A stretch of DNA of 64,000 nt, taken from contig OY754464.1 in assembly GCA_963575645.1 (NCBI GenBank), forward strand, positions 6,138,001-6,202,000, in the 5' to 3' direction. The position numbers and the translations under genes were made by a program. How positions within the stretch are numbered: the first letter of the stretch is position 1; every line of letters starts with the position of its first letter. Under the pieces are notes generated by a model. That model worked only from the letters and a program-made list of their open reading frames with translations. It made no database searches and was not told the origin of the DNA. Shown piece after piece: positions 50,290 through 60,715 of this stretch. The DNA is from Xanthostigma xanthostigma. Lineage: Eukaryota; Arthropoda; Insecta; Raphidioptera; Raphidiidae.

Positions 50290-50731
50290 TGAATTACTTG
50301 GGCATATACTCCCACTGGTTTAATAATAAAAAGCTCTTAAAAATTATTATTTTAATTTTTTTGTACAAAATAAAACAAAAAAACAACTCGCATCTGTTTG
50401 GAAACATTTTATTCAAAAATTATCTGACTGGTGTGACGTATGCGCGTTGGTAAATCAGTGACCCAAAGTCTTTAGGTTCAACACGAATAGGCGGAGATAT
50501 TTGATCTCGCACCATATTTAAGTATTTTTGGGAATTTAATGTCCCATTAATAAAAAAAGTCCGATTATGTTGTAATCATTTGAATATTTTCTTCGGTAGT
50601 ATACACATTCATTTTGCAAAAGAATATTATCTGTCAAATTGAAAAACAAGATTTCAAGGCTCACTCTGATCCAGTCATTTTTTCCCAATGTTAATTTCCC
50701 TATGTGCACCTTACGTGTTTACATACTGTAT
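50290..50731 (-). mobile_element. Tc1/mariner-like MITE, truncated copy
   Basis: It matches 8,134-8,530 in reverse, ending GTGTTTACATACTGTA. The other terminal repeat is missing. Shared blocks include AGACTTTGGGTCACTG (as complement) and CTCGCACCATATTTAAG. Confidence 0.8.
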
Positions 50732-51004
50732 ATACTATTTTTTTCATAGCTCGGTCGTAATGTAGGCTTATTAAATACATTAATAAATTACTTACTTATT
50801 AATTACATAAAAACACACATAAATTCCAAGCAAGCAGTTTTGAGGTTATACGTAAAAACACGAATGACAGTTGTTCGCGACTATTAGCTAAAATGTAAAT
50901 AGGGTTGCTGTGGAAACGACATCTAAACAACAGTTGATAGGCTATTTTTTCTTTACTGTCGCCCGAACGCACGTACTTCCCGCATCAGTGCGTGTAATCC
51001 CACC
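50732..51004. other. Anonymous sequence
   Basis: No supported feature. Confidence 0.3.
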
Positions 51005-51395
51005 AATGTTTATGGCACGCCGTTTTACTATTTAATAGTAAAATATTTTTCCAAAAATTATAAAAATATTTAACAATTTTAATTTCAGAAAAAAAATTTT
51101 GAGTGCATTTTTTTATGTGGTGACATAATAAAAATACAATACTATGTCATGACATAAAATTAAATGCTTATACATAGGAAGAGATAGGAAAAACGACGAA
51201 TTATAATTATGTCATGACATAAAAATAACGTATTTTTATTATGTTATGGCATAATAATAATGTATTTTTATTATGTCACCACATAAAAAAAATTCACTCA
51301 AATTTTTTTTTCTGAAATTAAAATTGTTAAATATCTTTATAATTTTTGGAAAAATATTTTACTATTGAATAGTAAAACGGCGTGCCATAAATGTT
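51005..51395. mobile_element. Foldback element with ATGTCATGACAT motifs
   Basis: Arms of about 135 bases run from AATGTTTATGGCACGCCG and its complement, through CTATTTAATAGTAAAATATT and TTATGTGGTGACATAATAAA blocks. The interior holds palindromic TATGTCATGACATAA motifs, two of them intact. No TSD was found. Confidence 0.75.
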
Positions 51396-51870
51396 AGAGT
51401 TTCTGCCTTACAATTGATGCCGAAAGTATGTACTTTCGATCAAGGTAGGTATGAAGAAAAAATGATTGACTTCAAAAATGAGAAAAAATATAGAATCTCA
51501 AACTTGCATAAATTTGTGGCCGCCCTGTAAATGAGCCGAGCGTCCTCCACCCATTTCACAACCGTCACGTCAATTACGCGGGTATAAATTGCATTGTAAA
51601 TATTTAATTTTTCCCATTTGGACTCACTTTTATATTATATTTGTATTGACAGAAGTGTACATCAGTATTCGCTTGTTATACCTACGGACGGCGAATAAAA
51701 TGAGATCGGCCTTATTTTTAATGCGATTAAAATGTAATGTAATGCTCTTCGCTCTACAGAATGATGATGATAATTCATTAATTCGAGCATTCGTTTCGTC
51801 AACAAAGTCCCTTTCTTTTATTTCTTTTTTTTGTAAGTTTTATAAATGTATGAAAATACCTACTGCTTTA
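51396..51870. other. Anonymous sequence
   Basis: A 104-codon AT-rich frame (51,589-51,903) has no recognised domain. No repeat was identified. Confidence 0.3.
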
Positions 51871-52447
51871 TCTATATATAAAAATCTCGTGTCACAATTT
51901 TAGCCGCGCTAATCTCCGAAACCACTGCACCGATTTTAATTAGGCAAATTTTGTAAATATGTACAAAATAACGGTGTTTTGTGAAAAAATCTGTTTTAGT
52001 AACATGTAACGACATCTGATAAAATTTACCCAAAGCTTTTAGTTCAGAAGCAAACAGAAATACTGTTTTAGTACCAAGTAGCGACATCTGTTACCAATTT
52101 TAGTTAAATTTTGTAAATGTGTCTTGCTTAGTCCAACTTGCACTATAGGATAGTTTTTTTAAATATTTTGTACAAAATAACGGTGTTTTGTGAAAAAATC
52201 TGTTTTCGTAACATGTAACGACATCTGATAAAATTTACTCAAAGCTATCATAGTTCAGAAGCAAACAAAAATACTGTTTTTAGTACCAAGTAGCGACATC
52301 TGCTAGAATTCACTCAAAACTATTAGTTCAGAAGCAAATCTGGTAGAATGTGCTCAAAGCTATTAGTTCAGACGCCGGGCCTCAAACGAAATACATTTTG
52401 CAGAATTATATCTATCGCACCCGGGTGAAACCGGGACGGGCCGCTAT
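51871..52447 (+). mobile_element. Helitron-B, full-length
   Basis: It opens TCTATATATAAAAATCTCGT after A and ends with the CACCCGGGTGAAACCGGG hairpin and CTAT before T; the normal CTAG has one change. Inside, TAGCGACATCTG, AAGCTATTAGTTCAGAAGC and AAATAACGGTGTTTTGTG blocks repeat two to four times. No protein is encoded. Confidence 0.87.
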
Positions 52448-52775
52448 TATTTTATAAAATTTAAATTGTAACTGTTTTACGTTATCGGGTCCAGTACGAT
52501 AACACTATGCACCCAAATTTTGAAAATTTTTTTTTTAAGTCATAGAAAACGCTTAATTTTGACGTTCAAAAAAAAAACTTTGCGGATTATTCACAAATTT
52601 CCTCAAAAATACGTGAAAAAAATGGAACTACTTTTCGTCTTTCACTGTCATTTTTTGAATCTAACCAATCAAAAATCACAAATACACGTCATAGCAACTG
52701 GTGTAGAATTATTGTATAACTATCTCACTTTGAATGCAGCTTTCGATTGTGTTATGGAAGCAGGGTCGTATTTAG
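52448..52775. other. Anonymous sequence
   Basis: No supported feature. Confidence 0.3.
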
Positions 52776-53000
52776 ATTCGCATACCCGTTTATCGTTCAC
52801 CCCGGAATTGTTTTTTTAAAAACTCCACATTTTCCCCTTCCCGTTTCACTGCGAGACAATTCGCATACCCCTTTATCGTTCACCCCAGAATTACAATTCG
52901 CATACCCGTTTATCGTTCACCCCGGAATTGTTTTTTTAAAAACACCACATTTGCCCCTTCCCGTTTCACTGCGAGACAATTCGCATACCCCTTTATCAAA
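52776..53000 (+). repeat. 120-bp tandem repeat, about two units (copy 2)
   Basis: CGGAATTGTTTTTTTAAAAA and CCCCTTCCCGTTTCACTGCG recur 120 bases apart. It is the reverse-orientation counterpart of 4,931-5,152. Both arrays end in the same AAAAAAGCGGTGGTTTTCAA block, so they share an edge and come from one dispersed element. Confidence 0.85.
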
Positions 53001-53420
53001 AAAAGCGGTGGTTTTCAATCTTCATGAAAATGTGTTTTAAATTTAAAATTCGTTTTATAAATTAAAATTTCCAAATACGACTCTGCCCTGAACGTTCAAT
53101 TGTATTTCATTCCAACCAATTGATATTTCTATCTTTGTTTATCATAGGTACAGGTATATATAACTTTCTCTTTTCTTATCACTATATAAGACAAGATAGC
53201 GATCGCTATAGTAAATAATATACTTACTATACCATATTAAATTTTTTTAAATTAATTTATAAAAATTAATTTTCCGCACTTAAAACGACCAATAACGCTG
53301 TTATATGTTATATAAAACAATAATTGTGAATTTCCAGTGGATATTTTGCATAGCAAGTTATCGTACTCTTACCTACGTTATCTATACTAATATTATAAAG
53401 AATTATAAAGTTTGACCTTA
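53001..53420. other. Anonymous AT-rich sequence
   Basis: No supported feature, apart from a shared edge block of the tandem element. Confidence 0.3.
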
Positions 53421-53558
53421 AGGCCTAGCACACATGAAGAGCGTTCAACGCGCGTTGGGCCAACGCGCGTTTACAATTTTTATACAATTGTATATAACTG
53501 TTTACATGATAACGCGCGTTGGTGGCGCGTTGAACGCTCTTCATGTGTGCTAGGCCTT
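53421..53558. mobile_element. GC-rich MITE, 138 bp
   Basis: Arms of about 40 bases beginning AGGCCTAGCACACATGAAGA face each other. Each arm ends in CAACGCGCGTTGG-type sequence, itself palindromic. The centre is AT-rich. A TSD could not be fixed because the flanks differ. Confidence 0.75.
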
Positions 53559-54077
53559 AGTCTTTGGCATTATGTACATTGATTAGTCGCATTGTAATTC
53601 AATTAGATAAATAATTTAAAATGTTACAACCGCAGACATGGATTATGTATGCAGAACAGTATTGTTATACAGGGTGTTTCAAAACATCATGTGTCGAAAA
53701 ATAAAAGGGTGTGATTCCTTGGCTAATTCTAAGAAAAAACGTTCCCACGCGCCGTTTCGAATTACAGAGTGTCAAGAAATGATTTTTTTTGAACAAATAA
53801 TACATACAGAAAAAAGAACAAATGTAAACAAATAAGGATAAATAAAAATAAAGACATGTGCATTGTTTTTTGTTTTTGTTTTTTGACGATATCTCAGGAG
53901 CCGTTCGAGATCAAAAACTCCGCTTTTGTCACTAATATTATCTACTTTTTAAGCGCTTATTCAATTTTTTTCATATGCTAGTGACGCGGAGGGTTATTAA
54001 TATTTATTTCTGTTACGTATTATGTATTTATATTGTTATAATTATATGTTTCGTCGACCTCCGCTAGCGCTTCCGCC
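53559..54077. other. Anonymous sequence
   Basis: TATACAGGGTGTTTCAAAAC near 53,668 resembles a terminus type common in arthropod transposons, but no partner was found. No gene is visible. Confidence 0.3.
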
Positions 54078-54540
54078 GATCACAAAATTGGTTTGCGTCT
54101 GCAGCTGTTTCACTTTTCGTTCAAGATGGTTTCTACAGATGCGTTTTGATGCCGCCATCTGTCAGTTGATGCTTTTAAATAGCGGAAACTGATCATAAAA
54201 TTGGTTTGCGTCTGTAGCTATGTGTCACTTTTCGTTCAAGATGGTTTCTACAGATGCGTTTTGATGCCGCCATCTGTCAGTTGATGCTTTTAAATAGCGG
54301 AAACTGATCATAAAATTGGTTTGCGTCTGTAGCTATGTGTCACTTTTCGTTCAAGATGGTTTCTACAGATGCGTTTTGATGCCGCCATCTGTCAGTTGAT
54401 GCTTTTAAATAGCGGAAACTGATCATAAAATTGGTTTGCGTCTGTAGCTATGTTTCACCTTTCGTTCAAGTTGGTTTATACAGATGCGTTTCGATGCCGC
54501 CATCTGTGAGATATCCTTATTACTATGGTAGCGGAAACTG
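54078..54540 (+). repeat. Family L tandem, about four 115-bp units
   Basis: GATCATAAAATTGGTTTGCG starts lie at 54,078, 54,191, 54,306 and 54,421. Each unit has TTTCGTTCAAGATGG and GATGCCGCCATCTGTCAG. The complement of the last contains ATGGCGGC. The first and last units are more diverged than the two central ones. Confidence 0.9.
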
Positions 54541-54640
54541 CGTAAACAGGCTATATAGACTTTATTGAGCGTTATTTTCGTCCGAGGAAAGATTCGAGTT
54601 ACTCTCAAGTTGAGCCTAAAGAAATTTTACTTCAAAAACT
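54541..54640 (+). repeat. Family L edge
   Basis: AAAGAAATTTTACTTCAAAA near 54,626 and TTATTTTCGTCCGAGG correspond to the opposite-strand sequence around 13,077-13,140, so the tandem is part of a larger dispersed repeat. Confidence 0.5.
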
Positions 54641-54903
54641 GTGCTGCTTAGAAAGAAGTGTATGAATCACTATCTACTATCCAGAATTTGCAAACTAAAA
54701 CTATAATAGATACCTATAAGTTATAAACAAACATGAATATAAAGTAAATATGCACACAAATGACAATTTATTATATTATTAATATGCCCATTTATATAGA
54801 AGTAAGTAAACATTTCACACATTAGTCGGCCGATAAAACATGTATCTGTAATATCGATTTTGTTAGAATTACATGTTATACTGTGTGTTCAATGTGTTGA
54901 CTG

Positions 54904-55375
54904 TAGTGATGCCACGAATAGTGATTTTGCCGAATACCGAATATTCGGCCATGTTCTCGGCCGAAGCGCCGAATATTCGGCGGCCGAATGTTCGGCAAAT
55001 TATGTGTACATTTTGCGGGTGACAGGTTACGACTTGTCCCATTACGGAGCGTGCGGTAGCAACGCCGCGGGCGTATTTGTTTCATTTGCGCAACTAGACC
55101 GTGTCACGACAAGCATTATTCATTGCTACATCAAATTGTGTTATTAATATTTAATAGTCCTTATTACTAAAAAATATCACTGTTTGTTCACCAAAAGCTT
55201 TACAAAATAATACTATTTAAGAAAAATATCGCATATTTTTGAGTAATATGTGAGTTTTTCCCCATGATTTGATATTCGGTATTCGGCCGAATAGTACGCA
55301 ACATTCGGCCGAATACCGAATATTAAAAAAAGTAGCCGAATACCGAATAGTAGCCGAATATTCGTGGCATCTCTT
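54904..55375. mobile_element. hAT element with 8-bp TSD GTTGACTG and CCGAATA arrays
   Basis: The ends are TAGTGATGCCACG and the complement of AAGAGATGCCACG. Perfect GTTGACTG copies flank it at 54,896-54,903 and 55,376-55,383. Both subterminal regions are filled with GCCGAATA / CCGAATATTCGG motifs in direct and inverted order, typical of hAT transposase binding arrays. It shares the TAGTGATG start with 18,222. No transposase is encoded. Confidence 0.92.
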
Positions 55376-55427
55376 GTTGACTGTTGAGCAAACATACGGT
55401 TTTACATGTTAGCTCTATCTCAATTCC

Positions 55428-55895
55428 AGCCAATTGGGCGACGGGACCATTCCAACTTATTGGCACTTGAAATATTTTTGTTAACACGTGTGGTTACGCG
55501 GGTAACAGCTAGTATTAAATATTATATTCGTTTACACGGTTATCTATATAATACGTTAACATGTCATGCAAAATTAACCAGAGCATGCTCGTCAACTAAC
55601 AGATCTACAGAGCAAAAGAACAGCTATGTTTTTTTATTTTCAAAGAATTTCAGAAACTATAAAGATTAGAAATGTTTTTTCACAAAACTTTGTTGTAAAA
55701 ATAATTAGAATAATAAACCGTTATGAAAAGTATACTGTTATTATATAAAAAACGTCGTTATAGCATAGGTATACTTCTTCTGCGTATGCGCCGATTTTCC
55801 CCAAAAACAATAGGGCTCTTCATATTTGCATATTAAACATCCTTCTAAAATTTGGTATCGTGCTCACAGACTAACAGACGCACGGAAAAATATTA
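55428..55895 (+). repeat. Family H/G composite, copy 3
   Basis: CCAGCCAATTGGGCGACGGG is followed by GCTAGTATTAAATATTATAT, CTAACAGATCTACAGAGC and family G sequence with a one-base-changed decamer (GCGTATGCGC). Block order matches 11,246-11,860. Confidence 0.55.
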
Positions 55896-56494
55896 AATTA
55901 ATTTAAAATGTAAAATCGAATGTTTAACCAGCACGTTGATCACACGGTATAAACGAACGCGCATGCGCACGGCAATGATAAGTTGGCGTTGTTTTCTTCT
56001 GTCTCTGTCATGTTTGAGCCGTCTTTAAGCGTATCTAGTTCTCGTTCATTGGTTATATTTTCTTGTCCAATTCCAATGAACTGGAACATCCATCGTCCAG
56101 AGATTTAATCTGTGAGCAACATCAATACCTTATGTAGATTGATAGGATCACAGCCACGTATAACTTTTAACAATAAAAACCTTTTTACAGCCAAAGAGTT
56201 GGTCGGAGTTATAAGAGGCGACACTCTGAACGGTTTCTTTGAAACTTTTCAGTAATCATGAAACTGTTGGTTGCGCGCCAATTTTAAATATTCTATGTTG
56301 AAAATCCCCCTTTTTTGTAGGGTAATAATATACAGTGCATTCGCCGAAAGTGATAACAGTGAATAAATTTATGTATCTTACTAGATATACAAAAAAAAAT
56401 AATCTTCAACTCAAGATTTACTATCGAAAACTGCTGAGGTATATTTTTTGTAGGTACTTCAAGCTCAACCGGAAGTCTACATATGCATTTTTTT
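55896..56494. other. Anonymous sequence with one isolated GCGCATGCGC
   Basis: A perfect decamer at 55,959-55,968 lies outside any family G context. No other feature is supported. Confidence 0.35.
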
Positions 56495-58120
56495 GACGTG
56501 ATAACGTCTTATAAATTGATGAATCACCAATCTTATAAATTGATAAAACACCGGCTGCATGCACGAAAAAGTGTAACGTTCCTAAATCCTAACGTTCGTA
56601 ACGCGTAACGTTCCGCCTGACCCTGTGCGTGCTTTTTGCTAATTTCTCGCTCAATTTAAATCAGATCGGTTTGAAACCAGTCTTAAACGAAAGAGGAGAA
56701 CATTTTACATAGATTTCGTATAACAGAATTTGCCTAAACAGTTTTTTGACGTGATAACGTCTTATAAATTGATGAATCACCAATCTTATAAATTGATAAA
56801 ACACCGGCTGCATGTTCGAAAAAGTGTAACGTAACGTTCCTAACGCGTAACGTTCCGCCTGACCCTGTGCGTGCTTTTTGCTAATTTCTCGCTCAATTTA
56901 AATCAGATCGGTTTGAAACCAGTCTTAAACGAAAGAGGAGAACATTTTACATAGATTTCGTATAACAGAATTTGCCTAAACAGTTTTTTTATACAAATTT
57001 ATATAGAAAAATATTTTATACAAATTTATATAGAAAAATAGCTGTATAAATGCAATGTTGTGGAATGCATGGCGCGACGCGGTCGGTTGTCTTTGTTTAC
57101 CGTACATGGAAATTAGAAGCAAACGTATGTCTTGTCTTAACATGAAAACAGCTGCATTTCTAATGTTTAATTCAATTTTTTGACATTAGTATATTGTGAA
57201 ATGCAAAGCCTTCTAAGTTAAGTATTGTAATAACTAATTATTATACGTCACTTTTGACATTTCTTATCATTCCGACACCAAGGATAAGCGGATTGAAACC
57301 AAATTTTGGGAGGTTTAGGTTATGTATTACGGAATACGTTATCACGTAAAACTATCGTCCGTAAACCGACTTTACAGACAACCAATTTTTTATACAAATT
57401 TATATAGAAAAATAGCTGTATAAATGCAATGTTGTCTAATGCATGACGCGACGCGGTCGGTCGTCTTTGTTTGCCGTACATGGAAATTAGAAAATAACGT
57501 ATGTCTTGTCTTAACATGAAAACGGCTGCATTTCTAATGTTTAATTCAATTTTTTGACATTTTTTTTTGTGAAATGCAACGCCTTCTAAGTTAACTATTG
57601 GAATAACTAATTATTATTAGAACATAATACTTTGACAGTTGCAAACGTCACTTTTGACATTTCTTATCATTCCGACACCAAGGATAAGCGGATTGAAACC
57701 AAATTTTGGGAGGATGTTTAATATGCAAATATGAAGTGGCCTATTGTTTTTGGGGAACATCGGCGCATGCGTAAAAGAATATATCTCTTATAATGATGTT
57801 TTATATAATAATAATATAGTTTTTAAAACGGTTTTTACTCTATCTATTTTTACTAGAAATTTTTGTAAATTTTTTGGGGAAAATCGGCGCATGCGCAAAA
57901 GAGATACATGCCATAGTTGTTTTTTATATAATAATAGTGTACTTTTTATAGTGTTTTATTATTCTACTTAATAAAATTTACCTAAATTTGAAGCGAAAGA
58001 TGCAATATCATAGATTCGAATTATTATAATTATTAATTATTATATAAATTTAGGTTATGTATTACGGAATACGTTATCACGTAAAACTATCGTCCGTAAA
58101 CCGACTTTACAGACAACCAA
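56495..58120 (+). mobile_element. Family D, long form split by another family D copy
   Basis: The outer copy starts GACGTGATAACGTC at 56,495 and ends CAGACAACCAA at 58,120. At the run CAGTTTTTTT it is interrupted by a second copy (56,748-57,385). Without the insert its blocks match 9,080-10,072. A perfect GCGCATGCGC lies at 57,887. Confidence 0.82.
56748..57385 (+). mobile_element. Family D copy nested in family D
   Basis: It has both family ends and T-runs at both junctions. The interior lacks the block between the ACCAAATTTTGGGAGG and GGTTATGTATTACGG landmarks, so it has an internal deletion. It also carries a short duplication near 57,000 (ATACAAATTTATATAG twice). Confidence 0.8.
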
Positions 58121-58431
58121 TTTTTTCTCTATAAATTCATATCAAATTTTCATAAGGTTGCATAAGAAAATATTCAGGAAAAATGTTGTAAATTAATTTT
58201 TATTTAAAAAAAGTAGGTATTGTCTGATTTTTTAAAAATTTCTTTCAACAAGTCATAACTCAATAACCTTTCCGAATCTGACCCATGCTGATATAACTTT
58301 TTTTGCTTAAAATGACCTAGGCCCCTAGGAAATACACCGCTGAAGTTTGACAGATTCCAGTCGGAACACTATGTATAATTTATTTTATCACATATACTTT
58401 TATTTTACACTGAACATATGAATAAAATCTC
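58121..58431. other. Anonymous AT-rich sequence
   Basis: No supported feature. Confidence 0.3.
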
Positions 58432-58800
58432 AATCGAACCATTAAGGTGCAAACATGTACTTCTGTCTTTTTTTACGCCGTAAGCACTGGCGTATCCAGG
58501 ACGGCAAAACAAGCACGAGGGACCCGGCTTAAGAAATTTTTAATTTGCCCCCTCCTGGGCCAAAAGCTGGGTACGCCCATGTTAACGTCATAGAAAAGTC
58601 CAAAGTTTTCGAAACAAAGATACTTTATTCAGATTGAATGCAAGCACATCAACCAATCATCGGAGAAATCAAGGAAATACATCGAATAAAGAGACGCCGA
58701 TATATTTTTGATACGCTTTGTTGCATTCACTCACCGCACATTGAGTAGATAGACAATGATTTATATAGTAAATTATTAAATATATGTTTTATCACAACAA
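58432..58800 (-). repeat. Repeat family M, copy 2
   Basis: It matches 25,430-25,835 in reverse: GGTGCAAACATGTACTTCTG, ACGCCGTAAGCACTGGCG, GGGTACGCCCATGTTAACG, AAGATACTTTATTCAGATTG. Sequences beyond both ends do not match. Confidence 0.6.
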
Positions 58801-59061
58801 AACGTTGATTAAAAATGGATATAAATTACTGTAAATGTTGTTGAATTTATCTAAGGATTAAGGACTGTATATTTTTTTTCTTTTAAAGTTAGTAAAGTTT
58901 CATAAGATTGTTTCACAGCTGCTGTCCAAACTTCTAGTCCTATTATTATTATTATTATTATAACGGCGCTCGTGCTTTTAGCCAAAAATAACTTCCTCGA
59001 AGATACGTTACAAGGAAAGTTCTCTAAGAAGACACTTTGTAGGAAGAGAAGCCCATCAAAA
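58801..59061. other. Anonymous sequence with ATT microsatellite
   Basis: An ATT run lies at about 58,942-58,960. No other feature is supported. Confidence 0.35.
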
Positions 59062-59222
59062 CCTATAAAGGTCGCTGCACACGAGGCTGGTTTTGCCGCT
59101 AGATTCCTTGCTAGATTTCAAGCGTGCTGTGACGCTGGGTTTTGTGATGGCTTTTGTCTGTTCGCTTCAAACGATGCGTGTTTTGAAGCTGGCTTTGTAC
59201 CGATCTATTCTCGGTTTTGCTG
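59062..59222 (+). repeat. Family K copy
   Basis: AAAGGTCGCTGCACACGAGG is followed by repeated GCTGGTTTTGCC, GCTGGGTTTTG and GCTGGCTTTG motifs. It resembles the right block of 32,830-33,302 in complement. Confidence 0.5.
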
Positions 59223-59267
59223 ACTTCTCGGTGCGATCGGAACCGCTCGAGCGGTCGTGTATAATAG

Positions 59268-59420
59268 GTTCGTTCCAAGCATCCATCAAACGGTTCCGAA
59301 ACCGTCAACCGCATGCGCAGTGGGTAAAACGTGTTCTAAAATCACCCCTAACAGCTTCGTTTTACCTAGTGCGCATGCGGGTGGCGGTTTCGTTACCGTT
59401 TGCTGCTTGGAACGAACAGT
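59268..59420. mobile_element. Inverted-repeat element with GGTTCGTTCCAAGC ends
   Basis: GTTCGTTCCAAGC, AAACGGTTCCGAAACCG and CGCATGCGCAGTGGGTAAAA on the left are matched in complement on the right. It is about 150 bp with imperfect 60-base arms and GC-richer than its surroundings. Open frames here exist on several strands and carry no domain. Confidence 0.65.
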
Positions 59421-59490
59421 GGAGTATTTTCTGTGGATATTTGCAGTTCGTGACGCAGTCGAAGTTTGGAGCAGTCGGTTTCGACTACAC

Positions 59491-59865
59491 CAGGGGTCGG
59501 CAACCTGCGGCTCGCGAGCCGCATGCGGCTCTTTTGATGTAAAGTTGCGGCTCTCCAGTTCCATACGCAAAAAATAGTTATTTTATTATATAAACTCTTA
59601 AAAATCGTCCAATCGATCCATGATTGAGTACCTTGTCTATCTCTCAGCCATTTCCACTCGCGTCTCACCCGCACCGCCATCGTCGCGACGTGTCGTCCTC
59701 GGACATATATATTACACCTATATAAGCAAATACTGTAATACTGAAACGAAAATGTTTAGTGGCTCTTTAAAAACTGGTAAATTTTGTAAATTGTAACTTT
59801 CGGCTCATCCGTCTGAAAAGGTACAGGACAATTCTCTTAGAGCGGCTTCGTGTAGTCCAGGGGTC
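59491..59865 (+). mobile_element. hAT element with aberrant right end, TSD GACTACAC
   Basis: The left end CAGGGGTCGGCAACC, with GCGGCTCGCGAGCCGC following, is a Charlie-type hAT terminus. GACTACAC lies at 59,483-59,490 and again at 59,866-59,873. The base before the second TSD should end GACCCCTG. Instead it reads CAGGGGTC, its exact complement, preceded by an inverted copy of 38 bases of right-flanking DNA. Confidence 0.7.
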
Positions 59866-59903
59866 GACTACACGAAGCCGCTCTAAGAGAATTGTCCTGT
59901 ACC
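59820..59903. repeat. Perfect 38-bp inverted repeat around CAGGGGTC
   Basis: Left arm 59,820-59,857 and right arm 59,866-59,903 are exact complements without a mismatch. The 8-base centre CAGGGGTC is the hAT end sequence. The right arm begins with the hAT TSD GACTACAC. Confidence 0.93.
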
Positions 59904-60129
59904 ATGAGTTAACAACAAACAAGCTCTTCAAAAAGCAATGAAATTTCGTGGAGCAGCTTTATATTAATTAAAATACCAACTTTACTTGTCTTGTCGATTG
60001 ATTATAATTTTAAATTAAGAATCTATTGAAGCATGCTCCTGCTACAATAAACTCAAAAATTTTAATTGTTTTAAAAGTTTGCATAATAGACAGTTAAAAA
60101 CAATCGTCGTGTGGGTGTATATTTTTACA

Positions 60130-60715
60130 AATAATTAACAGAACAACATAATATAAATTAATACGTTAAGGTTAAGATGTTTGCTTCCCTTTTTAGAAAA
60201 AACCACACAATTTCTCCACATAAATTATATATCATTTTACAGATAATTGCTTGCTCTACTGACATCGACAACTACAAAATTTATTATGGCTTTTGTTTTT
60301 GTAAATTAATAATTTAATTAACAGCAACGCTGAACAACGTCTGCCATCTGACGGCTTAATGTCAACACTTCGATCTGTCATCTGACCTTCATATTGTAAA
60401 TACTGCATACTGCCATCTGACGGCTATAATTTTGAAACAGCGAGCAACGCTGAACAACGTCACAGCAATGCTGCATGATGCCATCTGACGGCTTAGCTCA
60501 ACGCTTTTGTTACTTGCGCCTCTATATGACAATATTAGTAAAATATTTCTTCGATCTGTCATCTGAGCTTCATATTGTAATACAACAATAAGAAGAACGT
60601 TATAATCAGTGTGCAATATTGAATACCTGCAATCATATTTAAAAAATAATTTTGTAAAGTGATAATTATTATACTTATTAAGTGCGAATAATTCGCACAG
60701 GTCACTCTAGTTTTT
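60130..60715 (-). repeat. Family N core, reverse copy
   Basis: It matches about 33,600-34,200 in complement, including CTGTGCGAATTATTCGCACT, AGATGACAGATCGAAG and several GCCATCTGACGGC motifs. The CACGCTTTA terminal repeats are missing. Confidence 0.7.

Noticed and set aside
59093..59680. Several overlapping 90-150-codon frames on both strands
   Set aside because: They lie over family K, an inverted-repeat element and a hAT terminus. The openness comes from GC-rich repeat sequence.
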